From the NCBI RefSeq assembly GCF_040802235.1, contig NC_133170.1:3115001-3179000 (forward strand): 64,000 nucleotides of DNA, read 5' to 3'. The notes beneath the pieces were generated by a model. That model ran no database searches. It was not told the DNA's origin and saw only the letters and a program-made list of their open reading frames with translations. Made by a program: the position numbers and the translations under genes. Shown here piece by piece: positions 13,235 through 25,959 of this stretch (position 1 is the first letter of the stretch; each line of letters begins with the position of its first letter). This DNA is from Manis javanica (Eukaryota > Chordata > Mammalia > Pholidota > Manidae).

Positions 13235-13685
13235 TCGTTCTGAGTCACCGAGGAAACAGCATGTGACATGTAAGCAGTATGGGCTCTAGAGGAGCAAATA
13301 CTGCATAACTTCACACGTATGAGGAATCTAAACAAGTTGAAGTCATGAAAACAGTAGAATGGTGGTTGCCAGGGACTAGGGAATGGGAGAAATGAGGAAA
13401 TGTTGGGCAGAGTGTACAAAGTTTCGTTTATGCAGGATGAGTAAGTTCTGGGGGGTGTAATGTACATCATGGTGACTGTAATTAATAATAATGTACTAGA
13501 TACTTGAAATTGGCTAAAAGAGTAAATAATGTTTTTACCATCACAACAAAAATAGGTGATGGATGTGTTTATTAGGTTGATTGTGGTAATTGTTTCACAA
13601 TGTCAAAACATCATGTCATACACCGTAATAATATACAATTTTTATTTGTCAGATGTACCATAATAAAGCTGGGGAAAAAAAGAAA
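13235..13685 (+). mobile_element. L1M 3' UTR, sense, with A-rich tail
   Basis: Clear L1M 3' UTR order: GAATGGTGGTTGCCAGGGAC, a TGAGTAAGTTCTGG block, AATGTACATCATGGTGACTG, a TTGATTGTGGTAATTGTTTC block, ACAATTTTTATTTGTCAGA, and AATAAAGCTGG followed by an A-rich tail near 13675. Confidence 0.9.
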
Positions 13686-13754
13686 AGAAAGTACAGACTT
13701 TAAAGTCAGGCAGACGAGTGTAATATGACTTGGAATATGATTATGACACGTTTC

Positions 13755-16035
13755 TTAAAGTTTTTTTTGTAATTGAAGTAATATTGACATACATTATATT
13801 ACTTTCAGGTATATGACATTGTGACTCAACATATACATACATTTTGAAATGCTTCCCATGATAAGTATAATTCCCACTTGTCACTATACAAAGTTATTGC
13901 AGTATTATTGGCTGTATTCCCTAAGCTATACTTTACAGCCCCATGACAAGTATTTTATAACTGGAAATTTGTACCTGTTCAATACTCTTCTCTGATGTTT
14001 CCATCCCACTGCCCACCACCCATCTGGCAACCACCAGTTTGTTTTCTGTTTCCAAGTCTGTTTTTTTTTTTTTTCTTGGTGAGTGCTGGCTATTTGTTTT
14101 GTGTTTTAGATTCCATGTATAACTGAAATCTTATGGTATTTGTCTTTAACTTATTTCACTTAGCATAATACCTTCTAGGTTGATTCATGTTGTCACAAAT
14201 GGCAAGATTTCATTCTTTTTTTTTATGGCAGAGTACTATGTCATTGTATTATATATACACCACATCTTTATTCACTATTGCTGGACACTTAGGTTGTTTC
14301 CATATCTTGGCTTTTGTAAATAATGCTGCACTGAACGTAGGATTGCTTATATCTTTTCATATTAGTGTGTTTTGTTTTCTCGGAGTAAATGCCCAGAAGA
14401 ATAATTGCTGGGCTATATAGCATTTCTAGTTTTAATTTTTTGAGGAACTTCCACACTGCTTCCCATAGGGGCTGCACCAATTTAAGTTCCCATCAACATC
14501 GCACAAGAATTCCCTTTTATCCCCCCTTGTCAACACTTATTTTTGATACTAGCCATTCTGACAGGTCTGAGGTGGTATCACATTGTGGTTTTGATTTTCA
14601 TTTCCCTGATGACCCATGGTGTTGAGCATCTTCTCTTGTGACTTGTTGGCCTCCTGTATGTCTTCTTTGGAAAAATGTGTATTCAGTTACACTATTTTTT
14701 AATTGGGTTTGGGTTTTTTTTTGGTGTTGTGTTGTATGAGTTCTTGATATGTTTTGGATGTTAACCAAATATATCAGAGATATCATTTGCAAATATGCTC
14801 TTATATTCAGTAGGGTGCCTTTTTGTTTTGTCAGTGGTTTCCTTCACGGTGCCAAAGCTTCTTAGTTTGATCTAGAGCCAATTGTTTATTTTTTGCTTTT
14901 GTTGTTCTTGCCTGAGGAAGCAGATCCAAAACAATATTGCTAAGACTGATGTCCAAGTGTTGGTTGCTTACAATTTCTTTTAGGAGTTTTATTGAGGGTT
15001 TCAGGTCTTATGTTTAGGTCTTTAATCCATTTTGAATTCATTTTTGTATATAGTGTAAGGAAGTGTTGCAGTTTCGTTCTTTTGCATGTAGCTGTCCAGT
15101 TTTCCCAGCATAATTTATTGAGGAGCAGTCTTTTCCTCATTGCATATTTTTGCCTCCTTTCTCTTAAATTAATCGATAATACAAGCACAGGTTTATTTCT
15201 GGGCTCTCTGTTCTATTCCATTGATCTATGTGTTTATTTTTGTGCCAGTGCCATACTGTTTTGATTACTGTGGCTTTGTAGTATAGTTTGAAATGTAGGT
15301 GCATATCTCCTGTTTGTTCCTTCTGAGATTGTTTTGGCTTTTTGGGGTCTTTTGTGGTTCCATACAAATTTTGGGATTATTTGTTCTACTTCTGTGAAAA
15401 ATACTATGGTATTTTTATACGGATTGTATTGAATCTGTTAATTGTAGTATGGATATTTTAACAATAATTTTTCCGGGGAAGGGAGAAAAAAATCATAATT
15501 TTTCTAGTTCGTGAATGTGATATGTCTTTCCATTTATTTGTGTCCTCTTCAATTTCTCACATCAGTGTCTTATATTTTTAAGAGTATGGGTCTTTCACTT
15601 CCTTGGTTAAGTTTATTCATATTCTTTTTGATGCAGTTGTAAATGGGATTGTTTTCTTAATTTCTCTTTCTGCTAGTTTGTTAGTGTATAAAAACAACAG
15701 ATTTCTGATATTAATTTTGTATCCTACAGTTTTGCTGACTTGATTTATTATTTCTAATAGTGTTTTGGTGTAGTCTTTAGGGTTTTCTCCATATAGTATC
15801 ATGTTATCTGCAAGTAGTGACAGTTTTAAAACTTCCTTACCAATCTTCTTGTTTTTTATTTTTCTTATCTGATTGCTGTGGCTAGGATTTCCAGTACTAA
15901 GTTGAATAAAAGTGGTGAGAGTGGGCATCCTTGTCTGGTTCCTGATCTGAGAGGAAAAGCTTTCAGCTTTTCACCTTTGAGTATGATGTTAGCTGTAGAT
16001 TTGCTTAATATTTTGAACTTTGGTCTTCTTAGCCT
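13755..16035 (-). mobile_element. L1 retrotransposon, antisense, 5' truncated, dead
   Basis: About 2.3 kb of L1 lies in reverse. The 3' UTR begins at the left after a T run, the ORF2 C-terminal region follows, and the truncation is near 16035. The longest surviving reverse frame (15617-15928) is the ORF2 reverse transcriptase segment. Where active L1 has the FADD catalytic motif, this copy reads LADN, so a catalytic aspartate is lost. Several stops and frameshifts separate the remaining pieces. It lies antisense within the YAF2 intron. Confidence 0.92.
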
Positions 16036-16654
16036 ATAAAAAGGAATTTAAAATTCAAAGAGTTAGTGAATGTAAAGAGATTACTATGATCCTTGGCACA
16101 CATTAAACAACCTTAATTGCTTCTGTATGTTACATTATTTATTAAGCCAGTTAAGCATGTCACACATTTTAAGAATAAAAAAGATACAGTTTTTTAAAAT
16201 GTATACTTTGGTCAGCTGGAAAATCAATTTTATCTAAATACTTCATTTTCAGTTACTTATAACTAAAGTTTGCTACATTTAATTTTATAATTGAAGCATA
16301 ATTAACATAGAAATGTACAAGTTTTATTTTCAGTTTTACTACAGTTCACTTTGAATATGGTTGTGTCTTTCATTTAACTGTTATACTTACTAGGGAATTG
16401 CTAAATATAGTTAACTGTGATAACTTAGTAAATTTTATTTTAAGAAAGCTCTTTTATGTGAAATTACTTATTTATAGTCATTGGTGTATATTGACTCAGT
16501 GGCAGTGATTTTTAATAAATTGTATTAATTTGTGACCTTCTCTAAAAAAATTTCTGCATATAGTTTCCATTTATTACTACATAATAAATAAATGTTAACT
16601 GGTGAAATCCTGTGTAAGATTATAAAATTTGTGTTCTTAAGTTTCTGTTTTTTT

Positions 16655-18100
16655 AAGTACTTTTTTTATTGAAACATGATTGACAAACAGTATTTTACTG
16701 GTTTTAAATACAAAACACAGTGGTTCAGCAGTTATACACACATTATTAAATCCTCACCCCAAGTAGTGCAGTTACTGTCTGTCAACACAGGAAGATGTTA
16801 CAGAACCATTAACTATATTCTCCATTTTGTACTTCCATCCCCATGACCAGCTTGTATTGTGATTGAGATTTTTGTGCCTCTTTACCCTCCTTACCTTCTC
16901 CACCAGCCACACTAATGCCTCCTCCTTGCTAACCACCAGTCCTTTCTCAGTGTCTATGAGTCTCCTGCTCTTTTGGTCATTTTGTTTTGTTTTGTTTTTG
17001 GATTCCACAAATAAGTGAAATGATCTGGTATTTGTCTTTCTCACCTGACTTATTTCACTGGGCGTAATACCTTCTAGATCCATTTATTTTGTTGGAATGG
17101 CAGGATTTTTTTTTATGGTCGAATAATATTCCAGTGTGCATAGATACCACACCTTCTTCATCCATTCATCTATTGATGGACACTTGGGTTGCTTCCATTT
17201 CTTGGCTATTGCAAATAATAGTGTGGCGATAAACATAGGAGTGCATATGTCTTTTCGGATCAGAGATTTTGTTTTCTTTGGGTAAATTCCTAGAAGTAGA
17301 ATTATTGAGTCTAATGTTATTTATATTTTTAGTTTTTTGAGGGACCTCCATACTGCTTTCCACAGCGGTTGCACCAATTTACATTCCCATCAACAGTGTA
17401 GGAGGGCTCCCTTTTCTCCACATCCTTGCCAGCACTTGTTATTTCTTGTCTTTTGGATAGTGGCCATCCTAACTGGTGTGAGGTGACATCTCATTGTGGT
17501 TTTTTGATTTGCATTTCCCTGATGATTGGTGATGTGGAGGCATCTTTTCATGTGCCTGTTCGCCATCTATATTTCTTCTTTGGAAAAATGTGTGTTCACG
17601 TCTTCTGTCCATTTTTTAATTGTATGATTTGTTTCTTTGGTGTTGACTCACATGAGTTCTTTATATGTTAACCCCTTATCGGATAAATCATTTACGAATA
17701 TATTCCCCCATACTGTAGGTTGCCTTTTGTTCTGCTGATGGTGTCTTTTGCTGTACAGAAGCTTTTTAGTTTGATGTAGTCCCAGTTTTTCATTTTTGAT
17801 TTTGTTTCCCTTGCCCAGGGAGGTGTGTCCAGAAAAAAATTGCTCATGCGTATGTTCAAGAGGTTTTTCCCTGTGTTTCCTCTAAAGAGTTGTAAGGTTC
17901 CATTTAGAGTTTACTTTTTTTCTGTGGTGTTAGGGAGTAATTCGGTTTCTTTCTCTTGCATGTGGCTGTCCAGTTTTCCCAACACCACTTATTGAAGAGG
18001 CTGTATTTTCCTCCTTGTATTCCAGTTTCTTTTTTATTTGTCTCATTTGGGGAGCCTAAATATACTTCAACTGTTCTGTATATTGCCCTTGTATCAAAAA
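16655..18100 (-). mobile_element. Second L1, antisense, 5' truncated
   Basis: The left end is the 3' terminus (T-rich, then TTTATTGAAACATGATTGAC). The C-rich 3' UTR and the ORF2 C-terminal region follow in reverse, ending near 18100. Its 3' UTR resembles the nested element at 5406-5749 more than the neighbour at 13755, so it is probably a younger, separate insertion. No usable frame remains. Confidence 0.88.
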
Positions 18101-19439
18101 GCAAAGATGTGAAGTAATTGATTGATTCATAACTCGTGTGTTTATAAATTTGTCAATACAGCCATTTATTTGTGTTTTTGCTCTGTGTGCTAAAGTACGT
18201 TTTGGGGTAGCATGAAGCAAGATGGGAAACTATGTGACAGAAGGGGAAACTCACAGCTATTTCCTCAGCTGATCTGGAAGGTAAATTTGACTTAAATCTC
18301 TCAGGATCATTAGAAATCCTGAAGTGTGATTCCTTACTGTCTCTGGAAGGAGAAGCTGGGAGTTCACTTATACTTGGCTGAGAAAGGCTGACAGTAGAAT
18401 GATATTAGTCTTCCCTAAATTAGGACTTTCTGTTCATCAGAAGAAATCCCTTTCTTAGTCTTTTCTTTCCCTCTTTTACTTTATGTAAGCTGCTATTCTA
18501 GTGCATGTTTTTTATGTTTAATGTTGTTAAACTCTAGCTTCCCCTTTTCAGTTATTTTGGAATAAGTATATCATTATGACCCATTGATTCCAAATGAATT
18601 TAGTTGACTTGTGCACAACCCATGTCAGTCACTTATTACTTTGTGATATAATTCAATCTATGGAAGCATATGAGCTTTTTTTTTTAATTCAGAATACTGT
18701 TTTTGTTCTAAGAAGTATGGTATTCTGCCGTAAACTTCATAAATAGCCATTGATCCAAATTTTGGAGGACTTTATGAAGGCTGAATTAAATCTTCTACTA
18801 GATATAAAATAATGGCCATTTGTTGATAAAGAAGATTCTAACTGTGAAGAACTAATGTGTACTATAATCAAAAGGAAATAGACTAGCAAGGATTGATATT
18901 ATTAGGCCTAAATTTTATGATCTTTCTAATTGTAGGATAGCTATCCTTAAAAGAATATTCTTTAAATTAGAATAAAATCTCTGTGATTATAGGTATCTTG
19001 AATTAAGTAGAATAAACAGTCTGAAGAAAATGACAAAATAAATCGTATAACATTGTGTAATATAACAGGCTGTTTTGATCAAGCTGTGTTTAACACCTTA
19101 GAAATTAAATGTAGCTGCTTTTATTATTAGAAAGTATATGCTATAGTGATATTTACACTATGGAACCAATTGTTTGTCTGGAACTGACAACTGTATGTGA
19201 ATTACCCACAGCACCTGCTTATTCTCAGGTGGTTCTGCCCTGAAACTCGGTTCGCGCTTGTGCCTTCTCTATCTGTAGCAGATACCCTCGGGCAGTACTT
19301 AGGAAATTCCGTCTGTTGTTAATACTAACCTAAGGAGCAATCAGGAATATAGAATTTCTAAGGGTTTTATATCTGCTGTAAATATGTTATTTAATAAAGA
19401 ATTGTTATAATATGTAATGTATTCAACATTTAAACATCA
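18101..19439. other. YAF2 intron, nothing recognised
   Basis: AT-rich unique-looking sequence with no exon, RNA gene or clear repeat that I can name. Confidence 0.5.
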
Positions 19440-19515
19440 GATTATATGTGCATAATATGTATGTGTGCGCATACACACAGATATGTAACACTCACACATA
19501 TACATGCACAAGGCG
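19440..19515. repeat. Purine-pyrimidine alternating TG/CA-rich tract
   Basis: A degenerate run of alternating TG, TA and CA steps includes GTATGTGTGCGCATACACAC, which is close to an inverted repeat. Confidence 0.7.
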
Positions 19516-20179
19516 ATAGCAGATTCTCAGTATGTTTCTGTTGGGTGGCATCTTCATGCTCTGTGCTCTTGGGCGTCCAGTTCTAAACCTTGAAGTCACT
19601 GGTTACTCTCCCTCTCTGCTTCAACATCCGCAGATCCAGTTAGACGTCTGATATTCTTCTTCACATGCTCGGCGTCCCATAGCCGTCCACCCCCCAAAGC
19701 TCAACTTCAGCCCCTCTGCCTCTGTCTCGGCCACCGTAACGATTTCCTTGCTTCCAGTCTGACCCTGGTGCCCCCACATGGTCAGCAGTGAGGATCTAAG
19801 AATGGATTCAGTTTTCTATATTTATTATTGTGGAATGTTTCAGACACCTGCACGAGTAGGGAGACTAGCATGTGCATTGAACTTGGGACAGACAGCCCAC
19901 ATTCCTAAGGAGCGACAGCCAGTTCTGGAGCACATTATGTGTGACTCAGAGCTCTGCAGCCTCTCTGTAGGCTTGTCTCTTACTGTCATCCCAGTATCCT
20001 GGCTATACTGGGTTACTTACCAATTAGGGGTTTTCTGAAAATTCTTTGGCAATTCCATGCACCTTGTCCGTGTGACTCCCCCTAGTGCTCCCTCTGCCCT
20101 AACTGCCCTTTTTTAACCCCATCTATTGAAATTTTACACATCACTCAGTTTAAGTACCAGCTCTTCACTCCAGTGACCC

Positions 20180-20400
20180 CTTCCTTTCCCACTCTGCTGT
20201 TTCCAGTTGTTCTTTAAGGGTTTCATACCTCTCATATTTATTCAGCAAATAATAATTACGGAGAATGTGCTGTTTGTGGTCACCACTGGATTCCTCATGT
20301 CCTTTTCTCCAGCTCACTCGGGGCTCCCTGACGGTAGGAAGCCCGTCGCCTTCATCTGCTAGTGTCTCTCTCGCATTTAGCGCCGTGTCTGGCACAGGTG
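20180..20400 (+). repeat. L2 3' region, sense
   Basis: L2-like words occur in order: TTTCCAGTTGTTCTTTAAGG, CATATTTATTCAGC, CACTCGGGGCTCCCTGACGG and GCGCCGTGTCTGGCACAGG. It is strongly diverged. Confidence 0.6.
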
Positions 20401-20744
20401 GGCCTCAAAGTGAACAGTGATCTCCACTGTTGACTTTCAGGCATTTTCATGTAGGTCATTACATAATAAAATTATACATGTGAATACTTGGAAAGTATTT
20501 AAAATGAAGTGTATTTGTTTTTATTTTAAAAAATAAAATACATTGTTAGAAGTGTTGAAAATAAAGTTAAGGGCAAAGAAAAATTTAAAATGACGTTAGA
20601 AACCTAGAAATAATGACAGCCTAAAATGTTTTTGACCGTTGGCACTGATTTATTCTCTCCCCAATCCTTTCTCTCCTCTGTGTTTCCCCTTTCCCACACC
20701 AGAAACCACTCTTTTCATGTTATTTTTGGCAAACAGATTTATTA

Positions 20745-20870
20745 TATATTTCTGTTTAACAAATTATCCCCAAACACTTATTTTCTCACAGTTTGTGTGA
20801 GTCAAGATTTGGGCCCAGTCTAGCTTGGAAGTTCTGGCTCTGGGCTTATCATGAGGTTGGATCAGGATGC
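20745..20870. repeat. Ancient interspersed repeat, same family as 23905-24060
   Basis: The block opening TTTAACAAATTATCCCCAAA and continuing through CTCACAGTTTGTGTGAGTC and CTCTGGGCTTATCATGAGG matches the layout of a mammal-wide repeat. A second copy lies near 23905. I recognise the pattern but cannot name the family with confidence. Confidence 0.55.
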
Positions 20871-21095
20871 CCGCCGAGGCTGCGGTCACCCAAGGCGCGG
20901 CTCGCGGCTGCCGGTGGCCGGTGGCCACCGGGCCTTGCCGCGCGGGCTACCCCGGGCGTGCCCCATCCTGCCGCCACAGCCGTCCACGGGCGCTTGGAAG
21001 GCAGCACGGGCCCCCTGCCCCAAGGCCCTGTGCCGGCGTCCCGCGGCACCCATCTGACCTGTTGGAACGCGGGCATGTGGGCACCGTGAGGACGC
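20865..21095. other. Intronic CpG-rich patch
   Basis: About 230 bases are very GC-rich with many CpGs, in sharp contrast to the AT-rich sequence on both sides. All overlapping short frames on both strands are a by-product of the base composition. There is no start codon context, splice arrangement or protein family that I recognise. It appears to continue from the repeat at 20745, so it could be an unusually CpG-retaining old repeat, or an orphan CpG island. Confidence 0.6.
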
Positions 21096-21109
21096 CCCGG
21101 TAGCTTGTA

Positions 21110-22199
21110 GGTGTGTCCAAACTGGGACTTTATCACGTATTAGCTTTCAGATTTTTCATACACTCAATTGTCTGAATAACTTCAAAGAATAAGCATAAAT
21201 AAGTTTATTATTAATCTTTATTAATACTTATGTATTATTAGAGAATGTATTGAGGTATTGTCATGCTCAGCTTTTATTCCTCATAATATTTACTACTCAC
21301 AATTACTGTTTTATTAACAAGAAAAGAGATTTTGACTAAGTATCAGAGTAGGATTAGTCTCCAGGCAATCTTATTTCAACACTTAGCTTTTAAACATCAT
21401 ATGCCTTTAACTCTCAATTTTCTAGTATCCTTTGAACACAGAGGATATATAAGCATCCTACAAATTTTTGGTAGATTAAAAAATTATCACACCTAAAGTA
21501 CTAAAAACAAAATAGTATTTAAAACAATAATAGTTATTATGTATAAAGTCATACCCGTGAAAAAGGTGTTGCTCACTAGGCTTCCTGTGGGGTTCGTGAG
21601 TTTGGCCCATAGGTCAGGTTCCCAGGCTGCCTGTTTCTTTTCCTACTAAACACTACAGGTGCTAAATGGCAGCAGGCTTTAGGATGCTCAGATGAACAGG
21701 ACCCTAAATTTAGATTGAACATGACCCTAAATTATGGGTAATTTCTTAAGCTGTTTCTCGTATTCTCAGACTCTTGATAAACCTTGTTCTACTTAAATGT
21801 GGAAAGTTTGAATATTTAAAATTGAGGCAGTGGCAAATGTTACATTAACTAGCTTCTTGGTTATTAATGTGAAAGTCAGTCTCTAGTTGATCAACTGTAC
21901 CTTATTTAGCTTTTTCTTAAAGGTTTTAAAAAATTAAAACTAATTGTATTGCAAAACTTAAATTTATTGTATTACACCCTAAATCAACATATTCGTACTA
22001 CTCAAGATTCTAAACACATTGTGTTCAGATATGCGTGCCACTTGAACATGTGGCCAGAAATCATAGAAATGGTCATTTCAGATGTTATCAATGTCTTGAA
22101 GAAATGTAAACACTTTTTCTTGCAAGAGACAGTTTAAATTAAGGTAGAAAATTCAATGTATTCAACAGTATTTCTTCATATAGAAAAGACATCGTGACC
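21110..22199. other. YAF2 intron, AT-rich, nothing recognised
   Basis: AT-rich sequence. It may include further decayed transposon sequence continuing from the hAT relic on the right, but I could not align it by eye. Confidence 0.45.
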
Positions 22200-22950
22200 A
22201 TTCTGGTCCCAGTGAATCACAGTGAGCAGGTGCATTTTGGATTGCCAACTGTACATCAAGGTTAGGCCACATGTAGATTAGGCCATCAACTGTCACCTCT
22301 TTTATAGCATCATATCTATGCAAATAGCTGGTCTATCAATACTGATCCCTGTCCACCTTTTGTAGCTAACCTTGTAGTTCACAGTTTTTAATACAGTTTC
22401 ACTCTACTGCAAGTAAATTTTCTGTAGCTTAGAATGCAATGATAAAGAGTCATTGATCACTTCTCTCTCAAATGAGTTGTCTATGATGATATAACAATAA
22501 TTGATTGATATTTTTCGCATTTGTGGTTTCTTCCAACTGTAAAGCAAAAATGTCTGGTAGATGCACATGGAATTGTGTTAACTCTTCTGCATTTTATGCT
22601 ATTACTGTTATACAGTCAGTGCCCAACCGCATCATATATTCAATGAGTTTTGTGCTTTTTGCTTTCTCTTCACATATATTCATTAACTTTGTGAACTTCT
22701 TTTTAAAAGCCTGTCTTTATGATTTTTTTTGCTATTATGAGTACAACAATGAATGATGCCTTTGTGGTTTTAGGTGTCTCTCTTTTTGGTGGCAGAATTC
22801 ATCAGTTTTACACCTAAGAGAATATTTTGCCCTCATTTTATAAAGACTTAACTTGGTTTGCCAGAATGGTACTGTATTTTGGAAATTATTCAAATACTTT
22901 GTTACTTAATGCCACTTTTTGACAAAGGATCATACTGTGGTCACTGGAAG
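22200..22950 (-). pseudogene. hAT-superfamily transposase relic, antisense
   Basis: Read on the - strand, several short frames resemble hAT/ZBED-type transposases. They are a KTTKASFIVVLIIAKK segment (like the family's KASF.VA..IAK), a segment like VKSL*NEGKIFS (like PSKLKRHLETKH after the BED finger) and QLEETTNAKNINQLL (like the QLDESTDVSNCAQLL region that carries the first catalytic aspartate). Here that aspartate position reads E-E-T-T, and there are many stops and shifts. It is an ancient, dead DNA transposon. The boundaries are approximate and the family assignment is by eye. Confidence 0.55.
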
Positions 22951-23904
22951 CAAAGGATGATGGTTTGTTTAAAAAACCATTTTCAGGTATTTGTCAATAC
23001 ATTTCCCTCTTGCACTTTACTTTTTCAGATACTTGTGCATACTGTCAGCACTTGCAGAACCACTTACCCAGTCATACTGATTCCATACTGTTAAAGCCCC
23101 AGCATGTTTATATCATTATTCTGAATGCTGGCATTTCTAGAATTCTTTTCGTCTCTACTTTTATGAGGTAAAGCAATTTTTATGAGTTTGTATTAAACAT
23201 GAATTAACAACAGATTTCTGTGGAAAATCTTACCTTTTAAATTTATGATTATACCAGGCTCCATGGGGAGCATATAATAGACTGACAGGGCCCATAAATG
23301 GTACACAGACTGTTCTTCGAGGCTGTTGCATTGAGCTGTCCTAGGGCAGTTACTAGAACAGCCCCGATCTGATATTACACAGGAAGTAACAGGTCTGGCT
23401 GGTAAAAGATAGAGGAGGGGTAACATGAAAGGAATATTAATGCTGCTTGGTGACAGACTGACAGCCGGTGTCCTCCCCACACCAGACCAGGAGGAGGAGG
23501 AAAGCCATCGGGCAAGAGGTAAGAAAAGATGGCAGAAAGTAAAGCACACAGCACGAGTCACCGACGGCATAGAGCAAAGCTGGACACGAGGAAGGAGTTC
23601 AGAGAAATATTAATCACAGTGGCTTATGGGGGTGTTGAGTGCAAGGAGAGATCAAGTATCTACTTCAGTGACTTCAGGCAAAGGCAGCTTGTCCCCCCTG
23701 AAGGTGCTGTGGCCGGACAGCCGATACGCTGTCGTCCAGTGGTGAGCCCGCTCAGTGCCGTGACATCTGCGTGCTGTGTAAAGACTCAGCGGACCAGGGC
23801 TGTGTAGACCCGAGAGGCCATCCTCCAGGACGGGGACCAGGCTTGCTGTAAGGAAGAATGCCATCTTAGTAACTGGGATATAGTAGGTGTCAGTAAGCGT
23901 GGTA

Positions 23905-24060
23905 TCTATTGCTGCGTAACAAATTACCTCAAAACTTAGGTGCCTAAAATGGCAAATGTTAATTGCCTCACCGTTTCTTTGGGTCGGGAACCTAGGTACG
24001 GCTTCGCTAGTCCCTCTGACTTGGGTCTTTCACGGGCCACCATTGTCTCCAGGCACCGCT
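23905..24060. repeat. Ancient interspersed repeat, copy 2 of the family at 20745
   Basis: It opens TGCGTAACAAATTACCTCAA and continues with AACTTAGGTGCCTAAAATGG, a CTCACCGTTTC block and GGGTCGGGAACC. This matches the same mammal-wide pattern as the copy at 20745. Confidence 0.55.
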
Positions 24061-24671
24061 AGGGGATGAGTTACTGCCAGGACCTGTTGGCCAGAGCCTT
24101 CCCCCAGTTCTTCGTCCCACAGGCCACTGTCCTTGGGAGCTTACCACATGGCAAGATAGGGTGAACAAGGCGGAAGCTAGAGTGACCTGATTTTGGAAGT
24201 GGCACCAGTCAGCTTTGCTGTATCTCTGTTTATTGGAAGCGCCTTCCGAGGTGCAGCCAACTCACAGGAGGAGACTGGACACGGGCTTGAAGGCCAGGAG
24301 GCAGGGCCTTCTCGGGCCCATCCCGGGACACAGCCTACACAGTGACCATTTTCATGAATGAGCAAATCAGTGATTTCACCAAAGGAGAGAAACTGGAAAA
24401 ATGAGCTTGTGCTAGTACCACCTCCATAAATACAGGTTGTTAAGAATGGAAATTGAACTGCAAGGGAGAAATCTCCAGGTAAGACTTGTTTTAGTTAGAA
24501 ATAGGCATATTTTGATCAGTAAGTGTATCATCAGTTCATCCATATCCTAAAGGAAGGGCTCGGGAACTAGGAGTGCTGTTTTTTGCAGACTCAAAATCAA
24601 ATAACCATCCTTTAATATTGCTGATCCCTGTATTTACAGAAGGCAGAGCATACCGTTTTGCTGTATTTCAG

Positions 24672-24865
24672 TCATTGGTTCTCAGCCCTCCCCGCTCATT
24701 GGAACCACCTTGGAAACTGAACAACCAAACCAAAAACAAACATAAATCTATCCCAAGCTGAATAAATCAGAGACTGTAAAGGTGGGGCCCACATAAGAAT
24801 ATAGGGCTTTAGAAGCTCCTCAGGGGATTCCAGTGTGTAGTCAGGGTTAGGAGCCACTGGTGTCA
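24672..24865 (+). repeat. MER5A-like hAT-Charlie MITE
   Basis: The left end, CATTGGTTCTCAGCC, and the right end, GGTTAGGAGCCACTGG, are degraded forms of the inverted termini CAGTGGTTCTCAA/TTGAGAACCACTG. Internal words include TTGGAACCACCTTGG, AATCAGAGACTGTAAAGGTG and TTCCAGTGTG. Confidence 0.8.
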
Positions 24866-25284
24866 GTGGTTATCAACAGACAGAATCGAGTGTGCACCCT
24901 TTCTCTGGGTTAGTACATACTAAAAAAGTAATTGTGTGAGCAAACTTTCTTAATTTAGCACCTATTTATTTGGCATCCAATATATGCATAGCACTTGGGG
25001 ATAAAAAGAGAAATATAAATAATTTAAAAATGGGAGTAAGCTCTACTTTGATAGTTGTGTATGTGTTTTCTGTGACTCTGACACAGCCCACATGTGCTGT
25101 AGGATTTCAGAGAGGGGAGAGATGAATACGGACTGGAGCAGATGGGGGCTGTTTAGAAAAGGTGGAATCTTGGGTGTAGCAGGAAAGCACAGGTGAAGTG
25201 CCGTGACTTGCTTCACCCACGGATCCAGGCTCTGCAGTCCGACTTGGAGAGGTCTCACGGTTTAGCCATCTCTTTGAGCTTATT

Positions 25285-25445
25285 CTGTAAGCCAGCGGTT
25301 GCACAAGATGAGCAATTGAGGAACTTTGAAAAATACCAGGATTCACTCTTGGAGATTTTTATTCATTTGGTCTGGGTGGAGCCCAAGTATTGTAATTCTT
25401 AAAAGAATCCCTGTGATGGTCATGTACCACTAGGGTTGGAAAAAC
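25285..25445 (+). repeat. MER5-like hAT MITE, second copy
   Basis: The left end GCCAGCGGTTGC and the right end CATGTACCACTAGGG, with GGTCTGGGTGGAGCCCAAG between, match the MER5 layout in a more diverged state. Confidence 0.55.
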
Positions 25446-25959
25446 TTCCATAGGGTCGTTTTAAGGTCCCTGGACATTTTTGAGTAGGAGGATTAATATT
25501 TGCCATCCATTAACACATTCAGGTTTTTTTTGTAATTGCCACAGGCACAGGACAAATAGTAGTGGACAGTATGAAACAGGAAAAATCCCCCGTTTACACT
25601 TACGGGGGCAGCAGGTAGCTTATATTCTTTTCTGGTAGGAGAAGACAGGCAATACCATAATAGTATATAATGTGGTAAGTAGAAATAAGTGCTTTGAAGA
25701 AAATGAAGCATAGTGAGGGGACAGTAATGGGCAGAGAGGGGAGGAGAGCTGGAGGGGAGAGTGCTGTTAGACATCAGGTAAGGAAAGACTTCCCGGACAG
25801 CTGACATTTAAGCAGCGACCTGGGAGAAGTGGGGGAGTGAGGAGGCAGGGGGTATCAGGGAACCCCTCAGCCAGGAGTAAAAGGCCAGTGAGTTTAGGTC
25901 CTGTGGACTCGACTGTGCAAATTTCTGGGTTGAACTCCCCTATGTGAGTTTCTTTGGAG

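Noticed and set aside
15617..15928. 103-codon reverse frame resembling reverse transcriptase
   Set aside because: It is a fragment of the dead antisense L1, with the catalytic FADD motif changed to LADN. It is covered by the L1 feature rather than called a gene.
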